A program made the position numbers and the translations under genes. 64,000 nt of DNA. Origin: Methylorubrum populi (GTDB lineage Bacteria; Pseudomonadota; Alphaproteobacteria; Rhizobiales; Beijerinckiaceae). The notes beneath the pieces were generated by a model. That model was not told the DNA's origin, did no database searches, and was given only the letters and a program-made list of their open reading frames with translations. Of the stretch, positions 10,791 to 19,838 are shown in pieces. The stretch lies in assembly GCA_036946625.1 (NCBI GenBank), contig JAQIIU010000002.1, positions 248,001-312,000 of the forward strand, read 5' to 3'. Positions within the stretch are counted from its first letter, which is position 1. Every line of letters starts with the position of its first letter.

Positions 10791-11380
10791 GTCGAGCGTG
10801 CCTCCGATGCGCTCCCGCGTTGGTCGAGCCATCCCGACCGGTCGAGGCGGAAGAGGTGGCAGGGAACCTCACGCCCCCGCGCCTCGAAGAAGCGGGGTGC
10901 CTCCCCGGTCAGGTGGAACCCGCTCTTCTCCAGCACGCGCCGCGAGCCCTCGTTCCCGGCCATCGCGGACGAGGCCAGGGCCTGGCCGCCCGCATAGGCG
11001 AAATAGGCGTCGATCAGCGCTGACGTTGCCTCCGTCATCAGCCCGGCGCCCCAGTACGGCTGCCCGAGCCAGTAGCCGAGGGTGGGGCCGGCCGAGCGGT
11101 TCTCGACCGAGACGATGCCGATCAGATGACCGGGGCTCGCCCGGCGGCAGAGTGCCATCACCAGGGCCTCCCCGGCGGTGTTGAGGGCCCGGGAACGGAG
11201 GACGAATTCCTCCGCCCGATGCAGGGGCAGCGGCGTCGGAATGCGCGCCATCCACTCCGCCACCGCCGGATCGCCCGCGAGCCGCGACACGGCTTCGGCG
11301 TCGCGGGCCGTGGGCCAGCGCAGCCAGAGCCGCCGGGTCTCGATGCGGAAGACGTCGTCGCGGGTGAGGTCGGGGAACAT
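10787..11380 (-). CDS. GNAT family N-acetyltransferase (RimJ/RimL type)
   Basis: This 197-residue acetyltransferase opens IETRRLWLRWPTARDAEAVSRL, typical of RimJ/RimL-like GNAT enzymes that acetylate N-termini or small amines with acetyl-CoA. The acetyl-CoA-binding region is around GYWLGQPYWGAGLMTEA, and the end of the fold has NEGSRRVLEKSGF. It lies after rpmA in the same direction, a position often held by a GNAT gene in alphaproteobacterial rplU-rpmA-obgE clusters. The substrate may be a ribosomal protein but cannot be told from sequence. A four-base overlap couples it to the next gene. Confidence 0.85.
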   Translation of the reverse strand: MFPDLTRDDVFRIETRRLWLRWPTARDAEAVSRLAGDPAVAEWMARIPTPLPLHRAEEFVLRSRALNTAGEALVMALCRRASPGHLIGIVSVENRSAGPTLGYWLGQPYWGAGLMTEATSALIDAYFAYAGGQALASSAMAGNEGSRRVLEKSGFHLTGEAPRFFEARGREVPCHLFRLDRSGWLDQRGSASEARST

Positions 11381-11429
11381 GGCGTCCGCTCAGAATGTCG
11401 GCGCCGCGGGCGCCGTCCGGGACGACGAA

Positions 11430-11457
11430 GGGGGAGGATGGTGCCCCATCCTCCCCC
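11430..11457 (-). terminator. Possible terminator hairpin after rpmA
   Basis: GGGGGAGGATG and CATCCTCCCCC form an 11-bp GC-rich stem in the gap between rpmA and the acetyltransferase. On the minus strand it is followed only by CTTCGTC, not a T-run, so it may attenuate rather than end transcription. The assignment is weak. Confidence 0.4.
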
Positions 11458-11568
11458 GTGTTCCGATCCGCCGGGCTTCCCTGGAGGAGCCTTGCGCGAC
11501 CGTCCGCCGGTTCGGTGCAGGACACCGGCGGGACGCTCGCTTCGTCGTCAGCGACAAGCCGTCCGCCG

Positions 11569-11835
11569 TTACTCCGCGGCCTGGGCCAGCGGGACCACGG
11601 TTACGAACGCGCGGCCGCGCCGGGTCTCGAACTGCACCTTGCCCTCGATCAGGGCGAACAGGGTGTGGTCCTTGCCCATGCCGACATTGGTGCCGGGGTG
11701 CCACTTCGTGCCGCGCTGGCGCACGATGATGTTGCCCGGAATGACGGCTTCGGAGCCGAACTTCTTGACGCCGAGGCGCCGGCCGGCGGAGTCGCGGCCG
11801 TTGCGGGACGAGCCGCCTGCTTTTTTGTGTGCCAT
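11569..11835 (-). CDS. rpmA: 50S ribosomal protein bL27
   Basis: This ribosomal protein sits near the peptidyl-transferase centre. The 88-residue product begins [16 protein letters not shown], the conserved N-terminal arm that reaches the P-site tRNA, and continues [19 protein letters not shown] and [10 protein letters not shown]. There is no N-terminal leader of the Firmicutes type. A GGAG site stands a few bases before the ATG. It lies 52 bp downstream of rplU on the same strand, the universal rplU-rpmA order. Confidence 0.97.
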   Translation of the reverse strand: MAHKKAGGSSRNGRDSAGRRLGVKKFGSEAVIPGNIIVRQRGTKWHPGTNVGMGKDHTLFALIEGKVQFETRRGRAFVTVVPLAQAAE

Positions 11836-11887
11836 GGGATTGCTCCGGAATTCTTTTCAGATCTGCGTTCGAGGCTTGCGGCCAGCC

Positions 11888-12271
11888 TTACTCGGCGGCG
11901 GCCGGGGCGGACTCGGCGGCCTTCCGGGCCTTGCGCGGCTCGGCCTTCGAGGACTTGCCGCCGGCGCTGATCTCGGTGATGCGCACGACCGTGAAGTCCT
12001 GGCGGTGACCCCGGCGGCGGCGCGAGTTCTGGCGGCGGCGCTTCTTGAAGGCGATGACCTTCCGCGTGCGGCCGTGCTGGACGATCTCGCCGGTGACGCC
12101 GATGCCCGACAGCAGCGGGGCGCCGACCTGGGTGGACTCGCCGTCACCGAACAGCAGCACGTCGCCGAAGGTGACGGAGGCGCCGGCCTCGCCCTCGAGG
12201 GTGGCCACGGTGATGACGTCGTTGGCGGCGACGCGGTACTGCTTGCCGCCGGTCTTGATGACTGCGAACAT
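11888..12271 (-). CDS. rplU: 50S ribosomal protein bL21
   Basis: This is a 127-residue large-subunit protein. It begins MFAVIKTGGKQYRVAANDVI, the family hallmark, and carries the basic RNA-binding block KVIAFKKRRRQNSRRRRGHRQ. After the usual core of about 102 residues there is a lysine/alanine-rich extension ending in ESAPAAAE, common in Rhizobiales. It is first in the rplU-rpmA unit; about 175 bp separate it from the preceding HTH gene and probably hold the ribosomal promoter, though no clear -35/-10 pair was identified. Confidence 0.96.
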   Translation of the reverse strand: MFAVIKTGGKQYRVAANDVITVATLEGEAGASVTFGDVLLFGDGESTQVGAPLLSGIGVTGEIVQHGRTRKVIAFKKRRRQNSRRRRGHRQDFTVVRITEISAGGKSSKAEPRKARKAAESAPAAAE

Positions 12272-12446
12272 CGTTGTCTCTCGTGTTCTCTGCCGGCCTC
12301 CGGCGCCATCGGCGCCTGGGCCGTCTTCTTGTTCAGGTCATCCGCGCGGGGTCGGGCTTGGCCGTGAGCTGCGCGAACGCGAAACGCGCGGACTTCGTCG
12401 AGGAAGCCGCGCGGTGCCGGCCGGATAGTCGGTGACGGCCGTTGTG

Positions 12447-12983
12447 TCAATCCGCGTGGCCGCGCTGCCGGCCGGCCGGGGACGGTCGGGCCTCGGTCAT
12501 GACGGCATCGACCAGAGCCGGATCGCGGTCGATCACCGCCAGCAGCACCCGCGTCGCCGGATCGGGCACATGTCGTCCCTGATCCCAGTTCTGGACCGTA
12601 TCGAGTTCGAAGCCGAAGCGGACGGCGAAGTCAGCCTGGGACAGGTTGAGGCGGCTGCGGATCGCCTTCGTATCGACATCGGGCACCATCAACGGCTTCG
12701 CTTCGACACCGAGCGAGTGGAACCGGACGACCAACTCTTCCGGCGTTTCACTCCGAAGGCGGATTGCGACGGCTTCACCATCCGCAATCCGATTCAGGAT
12801 GGCATGCGACCGCTTCAGCGACAGGCCGTGCGCGTTCAACAGGCGTGCCAGATCGATGGGCCGGTCAATCTCACCGGTCATCTTCAGGCGAAGACGGATG
12901 GGGGAACCGGAAGGGGCGCTGTCGGCGACCGCGTGTGCGCCCCGTCGTGCGAGTGCCTCCTTCAACGACAAGCCCTTGGACAT
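12447..12983 (-). CDS. HTH (Xre-type) antitoxin-like regulator
   Basis: This 178-residue protein ends in a clear helix-turn-helix domain (about residues 105-160): AIRSRLNLSQADFAVRFGF followed by TVQNWDQGRHVPDPATRVLL, the layout of HigA-like antitoxins and Xre regulators. The N-terminal 100 residues contain a separate small domain around LLNAHGLSLKRSHAILNRI and EELVVRFHSLGVEAKP. The start lies inside the 3' part of an overlapping upstream frame that appears frameshifted. An antitoxin or autoregulator role is inferred from domain type and context. The partner gene is not recognised as a known toxin. Confidence 0.7.
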   Translation of the reverse strand: MSKGLSLKEALARRGAHAVADSAPSGSPIRLRLKMTGEIDRPIDLARLLNAHGLSLKRSHAILNRIADGEAVAIRLRSETPEELVVRFHSLGVEAKPLMVPDVDTKAIRSRLNLSQADFAVRFGFELDTVQNWDQGRHVPDPATRVLLAVIDRDPALVDAVMTEARPSPAGRQRGHAD

Positions 12984-13240
12984 CGGCTTCCACCATCATC
13001 TTCCGGGCGACCGTGTTGAGCCCGTGCCGGCCGAGGGCGCCGGGCCGCAGTCCCTGGATGTGCGCGTTCTCGACCACGAGGATCCCGGCGCGGATGCCGA
13101 CGTCCCCGATCCGTTCGAAGCTGCCGACCGGGGTCGAGACGGCAATGAGCATGACGTCACGATCGACGGACGAGATCTCGATTTCGACGCTTTCGATCGT
13201 CCGCAGATACGCTTCACGCGTATGGATTGGAAGGGTTCAC
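12871..13240 (-). pseudogene. Frameshifted hypothetical gene next to the HTH regulator
   Basis: A GTG at 13240 has AGGA eight bases upstream, right after the HerA-like gene, and reads VNPSNPYA before meeting TGA. Shifting by one base past a T at the stop gives EAYLRTIESVEIEIS and then a long, protein-like frame (SSVDRDVMLIAVSTPVGS, NTVARKMMVEADVQG). That frame is open to 12871 and overlaps the HTH gene by 113 bp. This looks like a real gene of about 120 residues broken by a one-base insertion, unless programmed frameshifting or an internal ATG at 13152 is used. No family is recognised. Its place before an antitoxin-like gene suggests a former toxin partner, which is inference. Confidence 0.45.
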
Positions 13241-13249
13241 GACAAAATC

Positions 13250-14815
13250 CTACCGCTTCGTCAGCCCGCCGAGCACGTTGCGCAGGATCGCGTCGCCCAC
13301 CTCCGTGCCGACCTTGCGCGCCATCGAGCGGGCGGCGTTGCCGATGACCTGCTCGGCGAGGCTCGGCGGCGGGCGGCGGGTGCGGCCCTTGCCGTTGCCC
13401 TTGCCGTTGCCCTTGGGCGCCGCCTCTTCGCCGCCTCCAAAAATGCCGCCGAGCCAGCCGCCCAGCATGCCCGGGAGCTCGCCCTCGCTCCGGCCCGCCG
13501 CCTCCGCCGGGGCCGCATCCAGATGCTTGCGCTTGGCCAGCATCTCGTAGGCGCTCTCGTTGTCGACCGCCTCGTCGTATTTTCCGCGCAACGGGCTTTT
13601 GGCGATGAGTTCGGCGCGCTCCGCCGGCGTCAGCGGCCCGACCCGCCCCTGCGGCGGGGCGATCAGCGCCCGCTCGACCACGGAGGGCGTGCCCTTGGCC
13701 TCCAGAAAACTCACCAGCGCCTCGCCGACGGCGAGTTCGGTGATCGCCGATGCGACGTCGAAGCCGGGGTTCCGGCGAAACGTCTCGGCGGCGGCGCGTA
13801 CGGCGCGCTGGTCACGCGGGGTGAAGGCGCGCAGGGCGTGCTGCACCCGGTTGCCGAGCTGGCCGAGCACGGTCTCCGGCACGTCCAGCGGGTTCTGCGT
13901 CACGAAGTAGACCCCGACGCCCTTCGAGCGGATCAGGCGCACCACCTGCTCCACCGCGTCGAGGAGGGCCTTGGGCGCGTCGTCGAACAGCAGGTGCGCC
14001 TCGTCGAAGAAGAACACGAGCTTCGGCTTGTCGAGGTCGCCCACTTCGGGGAGCTGCTCGAACAGCTCGGAGAGCATCCAGAGCAGGAACGAGGCGTAGA
14101 GGCGCGGCCGCTGCATCAGCCGGTCAGCGGCCAGGATGTTGACGTAACCCCTGCCCTCCCGGTCGGTGCGCATGAAATCGTGGAGGTCGAGCGCCGGCTC
14201 GCCGAGAAACGCGTCCGCGCCCTGGTTCTCCAGCACGAGGAGCGCGCGCTGGATCGCGCCGATCGAGGCGGCCGAGACGTTGCCGTAGGTGGCCGACAGC
14301 GCCTTGGCGTTCTCCGACAGGAAGGTCAGGAGCGCGCGCAGGTCCTTGAGGTCGATCAGCGGCCACTGGTTCTCGTCGGCCACGCGGAAGGCGATGTTGA
14401 GCACGCCCTCCTGCGTGTCGTTGAGATCGAGGAGACGGGCGAGCAGCAGCGGGCCCATCTCGGTCACCGTGCAGCGGATCGGGTGGCCCTGCTCGCCGAA
14501 CAGGTCCCAGAACATCGTGGGGAAGCGGTCGGGCTCGTACGCGATTCCGAGTTCTTCCGCCCGCTTGACGAAATGCGGCTTCGCCTCGCCCGCGGCGGCC
14601 AACCCGGAAAGATCGCCCTTGATGTCGGCGGCGAAGACCGGAACGCCCGCGTTGGAAAACCCTTCCGCCAGCACCTGCAGCGTCACGGTCTTGCCGGTGC
14701 CGGTGGCGCCCGCCACGAGGCCGTGGCGGTTGGCGAGCCGCAGCGCCAGCACCTCGGGCTTCGGCTGCGGCCCCGTGCTCCGGCCGACCAGAATCGTTTC
14801 CCCGTTCGCCGCCAT
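13250..14815 (-). CDS. HerA-like ATPase, DUF853 family (YjgR-like)
   Basis: This 521-residue ATPase belongs to the FtsK/HerA superfamily, DUF853 branch. Walker A is GATGTGKT near residue 37, and Walker B is [32 protein letters not shown] and [11 protein letters not shown] (sensor region) match the family. A basic, glycine/lysine-rich C-terminal region ([18 protein letters not shown]) precedes a last helix. The partner nuclease NurA, typical of archaeal HerA, is absent, as usual for the DUF853 branch. The biological role is poorly known. It is transcribed away from the DUF2267-like gene. Confidence 0.88.
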   Translation of the reverse strand: MAANGETILVGRSTGPQPKPEVLALRLANRHGLVAGATGTGKTVTLQVLAEGFSNAGVPVFAADIKGDLSGLAAAGEAKPHFVKRAEELGIAYEPDRFPTMFWDLFGEQGHPIRCTVTEMGPLLLARLLDLNDTQEGVLNIAFRVADENQWPLIDLKDLRALLTFLSENAKALSATYGNVSAASIGAIQRALLVLENQGADAFLGEPALDLHDFMRTDREGRGYVNILAADRLMQRPRLYASFLLWMLSELFEQLPEVGDLDKPKLVFFFDEAHLLFDDAPKALLDAVEQVVRLIRSKGVGVYFVTQNPLDVPETVLGQLGNRVQHALRAFTPRDQRAVRAAAETFRRNPGFDVASAITELAVGEALVSFLEAKGTPSVVERALIAPPQGRVGPLTPAERAELIAKSPLRGKYDEAVDNESAYEMLAKRKHLDAAPAEAAGRSEGELPGMLGGWLGGIFGGGEEAAPKGNGKGNGKGRTRRPPPSLAEQVIGNAARSMARKVGTEVGDAILRNVLGGLTKR

Positions 14816-14964
14816 CCCGCCGTTCCTCGCTCGAACCGTGACCGTTGTGGCTGACAGGGTATGGCGCCCCGTGCGCCCGATCCAGCGCCTCGGGCGGCGG
14901 CGGCCCTTGATTTCGCCGCCGCCGCGTCGGACAGACGAAAAACCTGCCAGAGAGGAAGCATTTC

Positions 14965-15348
14965 ATGGACGAGCTGATTACCCGCGTCACCAACCGCACG
15001 GGCCTCGACGCGGCGACCGCCAAGACCGCGATCGGTCACATCCTGGCCTTCCTGCAGAAGGAGGGGCCGGCGACCGAGGTGAGCCAGTTGCTGGCCGCGC
15101 TTCCGGGCTCCGAGGCGGCGATCGCCGAGGCTGATGCCGGGGAAGGCGGCGGGCTGACGGGCATGCTCGGCGGCATGATGGGCGGCGGCGTGATGGCGCT
15201 CGGTCAGAAGCTGATCTCGGCCGGCGTGCCGATGAACCAGATGCAGCCGCTCGGCCAGGAACTCTTCGCCTACGGCCGCGAGACCGCCGGCGAGGACGTG
15301 ATGGGCCCGATCGTCGGCTCGATTCCCGGCCTGAACCAGTTCGTCTGA
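14965..15348 (+). CDS. DUF2267/DUF2780-like small protein
   Basis: This 127-residue protein has an N-terminal helical domain (LITRVTNRTGLDAATAKTAI) of the kind seen in DUF2267/DUF2780 proteins. A glycine/methionine-rich turn (GGLTGMLGGMMGGGVMALG) follows, then an amphipathic C-terminal part ending in GLNQFV. It has no signal peptide and no cysteines. GAGAGGAAG precedes the ATG at a suitable distance. It is divergent from the HerA-like gene. The glycine-rich centre may mediate self-association. Function is unknown. Confidence 0.65.
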   Translation: MDELITRVTNRTGLDAATAKTAIGHILAFLQKEGPATEVSQLLAALPGSEAAIAEADAGEGGGLTGMLGGMMGGGVMALGQKLISAGVPMNQMQPLGQELFAYGRETAGEDVMGPIVGSIPGLNQFV

Positions 15349-15562
15349 GACGGCAGGATCATCGGATAAGCCGTTGCGATCGTTAGCCGGTTTTCATTCG
15401 CCGGCTAGCAGGGGAGCTTTGCGCGGAGCCTGGCCACGGCTTCGCGCAAGTCTCTGTCAAAGCAGGAAGATTTCCGTCATAAAAGCGTGCGGCCTTCGTG
15501 ATGTTGTCGCCGCGCAAGAGGACGCATCGCGCGGCCTCCGCCGCGACGGGATCGTGTCGACC

Positions 15563-16561
15563 ATGCTGCCGAATTTTTCCCCGCGCGAGGCCACGGCGGC
15601 GTGGAAGGCCGGCTGGGAGACCAAGGTCCAGGCCCCCTTCGCACGCTTCCGCCAGACCTTCGAGGGCGGCGACCTCGCCCTGGCCGGCGGCGCGCCGATC
15701 CTCCTGAAATCCCGGGCGAAGCGGGTGCTGCCGGAGCCGGGGCTCGATCCCAGCCTCGGCCGGATCGGCTCGCTCGAAGTGCGCCTCGCCACCACCAGGT
15801 CGGAGATCCGCCGGGCCCAGCGCCTGCGCTTCGGCGTGTTCTACGAGGAGATGTCGGCGGTGCCCTCCGGCCTCGCCGCGCTCAAGCGCCGGGACATCGA
15901 CGCCTACGACACGGTCTGCGACCACCTCCTGGTGATCGACCACGCCGCGACGGAAGCCAAACCGTTCCGCAAGGCCCGGCCGAAGGTGGTCGGCACCTAC
16001 CGGCTGCTGCGCCAGGACCGGGCGGAATCGCATTTCGGCTTCTACTCGGCCGGCGAGTACGACCTCGCACCGCTGCTGGAGCGCCATCCCGGCAAGCGCT
16101 TCCTCGAACTCGGCCGCTCCTGCGTGCTCAAGCCCTACCGCACCAAGCGCACGGTCGAGCTCCTTTGGCACGGCATCTGGACCTACGTCCTGCATCACCG
16201 CATCGACGCGATGCTCGGCTGCGCCAGCCTGGAAGGCACCGATCCGGACCGTCTGGCCCTGCCTCTGAGCTTCCTCCACCACCATGCCCGCGCCCCCGAG
16301 GCGTGGCGCGCCCGCGCCCTGCCGGAGCGCTACGTGGCGATGGACCGGCTGTCCAAGGAAGCCGTCGATCCGAAGGCGGCGCTGATGGCGCTGCCGCCGC
16401 TGGTGAAGGGCTATCTGAGGGTCGGCGCGACCTTCGGCGACGGGGCGGTGGTGGACCGCCAGTTCGGGACCACCGACGTGCTCGTGGTGCTGCCGGTCTC
16501 AGGCATCGCGGCCCGCTACATCGGCCATTTCGGCGCGGGTGCGGATCGGCACGCCGCCTGA
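15563..16561 (+). CDS. olsB: Ornithine-acyl-ACP N-acyltransferase (OlsB-like)
   Basis: This GNAT-like acyltransferase transfers a 3-hydroxyacyl group from ACP to ornithine to make lyso-ornithine lipid, a phosphorus-free membrane lipid. The 332-residue protein shows VRLATTRSEIRRAQRLRFGVFYEEM, a signature of the hemolysin-like/OlsB family, followed by DAYDTVCDHLLV, VVGTYRLLRQ, FLELGRSCVLKPYR and LPLSFLHHH. ATG 15563 is used; GTG 15554 would add three residues. An olsA partner is not in the window, so the second acylation gene must lie elsewhere. Cytoplasmic-membrane association is expected. Confidence 0.85.
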   Translation: MLPNFSPREATAAWKAGWETKVQAPFARFRQTFEGGDLALAGGAPILLKSRAKRVLPEPGLDPSLGRIGSLEVRLATTRSEIRRAQRLRFGVFYEEMSAVPSGLAALKRRDIDAYDTVCDHLLVIDHAATEAKPFRKARPKVVGTYRLLRQDRAESHFGFYSAGEYDLAPLLERHPGKRFLELGRSCVLKPYRTKRTVELLWHGIWTYVLHHRIDAMLGCASLEGTDPDRLALPLSFLHHHARAPEAWRARALPERYVAMDRLSKEAVDPKAALMALPPLVKGYLRVGATFGDGAVVDRQFGTTDVLVVLPVSGIAARYIGHFGAGADRHAA

Positions 16562-16636
16562 CCCGGGCGGGTTGCGGGGGAAGGGCGAAGCCTGCTCAGG
16601 CAGGCCCCCTCGACCCTCCCACGCCGCACGAAGGCC

Positions 16637-17794
16637 ATGTCCACCGTCTCCACCCGCGACCGTCTGTCCGCGATGGCCGCCGCGATCACCTGCGTGGCGG
16701 TGGTCGGCACGGGGCTCGGCCTGTCGATCCCGCTGCTGTCGCTGGAGATGGAGCGGATGGGGGCGTCGAGCGTCGTCATCGGCCTCAACACGGCGCTGGC
16801 CGGGTTCGCGGCGATTCTCACGGTGCCGTTCGTGCCGCGGCTCGCCGCCCGCGTCGGCGTGGTGCGCCTGCTGATCCTGGCGATCGTGCTCGGCGGCCTG
16901 TGCCTCACCGCCTTCAGGCTGTTTCCCCACCTCGTCCTGTGGTTCCCCTTACGCTTCGTCTTCTCGACGACGATGGGCGTGCTGTTCGTCCTGTCCGAGT
17001 TCTGGATCAACGATGCGGCCCCGCCCGGCCGGCGCGGGCTGGTGATGGGCGTCTACGCCACGGTGCTGGCGATCGGCTTCGCCGTCGGGCCGACGCTGCT
17101 GACGCTGATCGGCACGCAGGGCCTCGCGCCGTATCTGGCCGGCTCCGCCCTGTTCTTCCTCGGGCTCACGCCCCTCGTTCTCGCCCGCAACCTCTCGCCC
17201 TCCCTCGGGCAAGATCGGGGCGCCGGGATCGTCGCCTATCTGCGCCTCGCGCCGCTGGCGGTGCTGGCCGCCGCCCTCTACGGAGCGGTGGAGGCGGGCG
17301 CCTTCGCCATCCTGCCGCTCTACGGCTTGCGCATCGGCCTCGACGCACAGGTCGCCGCCGCCTTGGTCAGCGCCGTGGCGCTCGGCAACGTGGTGTTCCA
17401 GATCCCCGTCGGCCTGCTCGCCGACCGGGTGGACCGGCGCCTCGTCCTGCTCGGCGGCAGCCTCGCCGGTGCGCTCGGTGCGGCCCTGATCCCCGCCGCC
17501 TCCGGCTCGCTGCCGCTGCTGGCCGCCCTGCTCTTCGCCTGGGGCGGCATCGTCGGCACGCTCTACACGGTCGGGCTCGCCCATCTCGGCGCGACCCTGC
17601 GGGGGCCGGATCTGGCGGGCGCCAACGCCGCCTTCGTGATGCTCTACAATGCCGGGCTGATGCTCGGGCCGCCCGTGATCGGCGGCGGCATGGACCTGCA
17701 CCCGCCGCAGGGCTTCGCCGTGGCCCTCGCGGTCCTGTTCGCCGCCTATGCGGTGCCGGTGCTGCGCAGCCTCGCCCGGACGCGGGCCGGCTGA
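16637..17794 (+). CDS. MFS transporter
   Basis: This 385-residue major facilitator superfamily permease has about twelve hydrophobic segments, beginning AAAITCVAVVGTGLGLSIPLL and VVIGLNTALAGFAAIL. The loop between helices 2 and 3 is poorly conserved. The second half repeats the fold with QIPVGLLADRVDRR, the MFS motif A-like loop. Many neighbours of this sub-type are drug or sugar effluxers (YcaD/YfkF-like), but the substrate cannot be predicted. It starts 75 bp after olsB in the same direction and may share its promoter. Confidence 0.85.
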   Translation: MSTVSTRDRLSAMAAAITCVAVVGTGLGLSIPLLSLEMERMGASSVVIGLNTALAGFAAILTVPFVPRLAARVGVVRLLILAIVLGGLCLTAFRLFPHLVLWFPLRFVFSTTMGVLFVLSEFWINDAAPPGRRGLVMGVYATVLAIGFAVGPTLLTLIGTQGLAPYLAGSALFFLGLTPLVLARNLSPSLGQDRGAGIVAYLRLAPLAVLAAALYGAVEAGAFAILPLYGLRIGLDAQVAAALVSAVALGNVVFQIPVGLLADRVDRRLVLLGGSLAGALGAALIPAASGSLPLLAALLFAWGGIVGTLYTVGLAHLGATLRGPDLAGANAAFVMLYNAGLMLGPPVIGGGMDLHPPQGFAVALAVLFAAYAVPVLRSLARTRAG

Positions 17795-17897
17795 CGGATC
17801 GGCCGCGCGGGCGAACGGAACGGGACCGCGGGGCCGTCCGTTATCGATATCGAAGCTGCACCGTTCCCCTCTCCCACGACCCGAAGGAGCTGGCCCC

Positions 17898-18026
17898 ATG
17901 AGCCTCATCGGACGCATCGTCACCAAGATCCTCGGCACTGACGACCGCGCGGTCGCCCGCGACGACCGCAACGCCGGATCGAGCAGCCCGATCGGCCGCC
18001 TCGTCACCAAGATCCTGCGCAAGTAG
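17898..18026 (+). CDS. 42-residue peptide with a duplicated IGR-VTKIL motif
   Basis: This small frame has an excellent Shine-Dalgarno (GAAGGAG, 8-bp spacing) and an ATG start. The peptide carries the same motif at both ends: SLIGRIVTKILG at residues 2-13 and SPIGRLVTKILRK at 30-42. A polar, charged middle (TDDRAVARDDRNAG) joins them. The two copies are also close at the DNA level, so the gene arose by internal duplication. Each motif would form a short amphipathic basic helix. It lies between the MFS gene and the converging patatin-like gene. Function is unknown; membrane-surface binding is possible. Confidence 0.6.
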   Translation: MSLIGRIVTKILGTDDRAVARDDRNAGSSSPIGRLVTKILRK

Positions 18027-18182
18027 CCGCCGCATCCGAAAAACCGATCGCGTCAACCTGGGTCCGCAGCCGCGAGGCGGCCTTCCGCTCCGCGGCCAGC
18101 GAGATCGGGCGTCGCGCGGGCGCGATGTGCCTCTCCTCCGAGCCGCTGCGCTTCGCGCTCCAAGCGGGGGGCGAAGGGGCGC

Positions 18183-19382
18183 TCAGCGCCCCGCCACCGC
18201 CTCCTGCACCACGCGCTTGACCAGGGGTTCGGCCGGCACGCTCGGCTGCCAGAACCGGCCGCTCCGGGCGGTCTCGTAACCGAACTGGTAGAGACTGCGC
18301 ATGTAGCCGGTGTCGAAGCCGCGGGCCGCCGTGGTCTGCGGGGCGCTCTCGTCGATGTAGGTCAGGTTGAAGCCGACCCCGTTGCGGTGGGCGAAGGCGT
18401 CGGTGGCCACCAGCGACGCGCGCGAGCGGGCGCGGCTCGCGGTGGTGAACGACTTCTCCACGATCGAGAGCGTGTCGTTCTTCGTCACCTCGAATTCGGG
18501 CTCCAGCCGCCCGTTGATGACGACGTAGATGTCGGCCTTGCCGGCGTTGCGGAAGCGCCCGTCGCGCACCAGGAAGGATTGCGGCAGGGTGAAGACCGGC
18601 GTCACCACCGAGCCGTCGACATGCATCTCCTGGAAGGCGCGCCCCTCCGCCTGCACGTCGAGGAGCTGGGGCGGGAACACCGCCGGGATGCTGGCCGATG
18701 CGGTCAGCACGTCGGTGAACAGGGCCACCGCGTTCGGCGCGCCGCTGGCGGCGATGGCGCCCATGTTCCAGATCACCGCGCGCTGGGTGTCGAGGTTGGT
18801 CGTCACCACGAGGAGGCGGCGGCCCTTGGCGTGCTCCTCGGCGATGGCCTGGAGCAGGTCCGGCGTGACGTAGCGGGCGATCAGATTGCGCAGCCGACCG
18901 TCGCCGAACAGGCCGGAGCCGAACAGCACGTTGGCGAGACTCGGGCTCTGCACCAGGGTTTCGGCGATGCCGCTGGTGTAGATGTCGGTGAGGTAGCCGT
19001 CGTAGGCCGGCCCGAGGAAGGCGAAGGGCGCGATCAGCGCCCCCGTCGAGACGCCGGAGACGATGGTGAATTCGGGCCGCTTGCCCGAGGCCGTCCAGCC
19101 GTTGAGCACGCCCGCGCCGTAGGCGCCGTCGCCGCCGCCGCCCGAGAGCGCGAGATAGCCGAAGGCCTGGCGCTTCTTCTGCGGGCCCGCGGCCATCGCC
19201 ACGAAATCGGCGGCGCTGGCATCGGCATAGGCCCGCACCCCGACCATGCCCGGCACCGTGGCCGCATCGGCCTCGGCCTCGGTGTAGCTCGTGCGCGGAA
19301 GCGAGGAGCAGGCCGCCGCCTGCCCCGCCAGCGCCGCGGCGAGGAGCAGGCGCGACCAGCGGAAACCCTTTGACATCGACAT
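18183..19382 (-). CDS. Patatin-like phospholipase lipoprotein
   Basis: This 399-residue exported lipid acyl hydrolase of the patatin family has an N-terminal signal peptide ending in a lipobox with Cys25 (QAAACSS), so the protein is probably lipid-anchored. The glycine-rich oxyanion loop is LSGGGGDGAYGAGV, the nucleophile motif is GVSTG with Ser112, and the catalytic aspartate lies in VDGS. The Ser-Asp dyad is thus complete. It converges with the 42-residue peptide gene. It may act in membrane lipid turnover; a secreted effector role is possible but unsupported. Confidence 0.88.
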   Translation of the reverse strand: MSMSKGFRWSRLLLAAALAGQAAACSSLPRTSYTEAEADAATVPGMVGVRAYADASAADFVAMAAGPQKKRQAFGYLALSGGGGDGAYGAGVLNGWTASGKRPEFTIVSGVSTGALIAPFAFLGPAYDGYLTDIYTSGIAETLVQSPSLANVLFGSGLFGDGRLRNLIARYVTPDLLQAIAEEHAKGRRLLVVTTNLDTQRAVIWNMGAIAASGAPNAVALFTDVLTASASIPAVFPPQLLDVQAEGRAFQEMHVDGSVVTPVFTLPQSFLVRDGRFRNAGKADIYVVINGRLEPEFEVTKNDTLSIVEKSFTTASRARSRASLVATDAFAHRNGVGFNLTYIDESAPQTTAARGFDTGYMRSLYQFGYETARSGRFWQPSVPAEPLVKRVVQEAVAGR

Positions 19383-19838
19383 GACCCGAAAAGCCCGGAC
19401 GCGTGCTCAAGCTTACACCAAACGAGCTTGGCCGTATTGCGTTCCCGCACGTCGCGCCCGCTCGAACGGTCCGTGGTGCCGCCCGGTCACACCGTGCTTG
19501 GGCTCCGCTTCGACGGGCCGGCGCGGCGCGGCGCTCTTGGCAGCGCTCTTGGCAGCGCTCTTGGAAAACCCTGGAGCATCGTCCCGAACGGCGGTTGCCG
19601 GCTTTCGGAAAAAAGACGATGCAAAACCGGAAGCCGAGCGCGTCGTCGGGGCGACAGACAGGCCGGACGCCCGTCCGATCTCTCGGATTTGTCATGTGTT
19701 CGGGACGGCGCGGCGCCCTAGGATGTGACCGGGAAACCGGAGTTCCCTTCGAGGTTTACCCCTGCCGCCGCAAGGCGGGCCGGGATGCGCGCGGGTGCCG
19801 ACGTGGGGGCAGCGGCCGGGATCAGGGGAAAGGCGCCC
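19383..19838. other. Gene-free stretch
   Basis: No convincing gene is seen between the divergent patatin-like and HhH genes. It contains a 12-bp tandem repeat (19531-19564) and is long enough to hold two promoters, but no clear -35/-10 elements were recognised. Confidence 0.6.
19531..19564. repeat. Short tandem repeat, 12-bp unit
   Basis: The unit GCGCTCTTGGCA occurs nearly three times in succession in intergenic DNA. The 12-bp unit would keep frame if translated, but no supported gene covers it. Confidence 0.8.

Noticed and set aside
19531..19564. Tandem repeat considered as CRISPR-like or minisatellite
   Set aside because: Units are only 12 bp, directly adjacent with no spacers; it is a simple slippage repeat.
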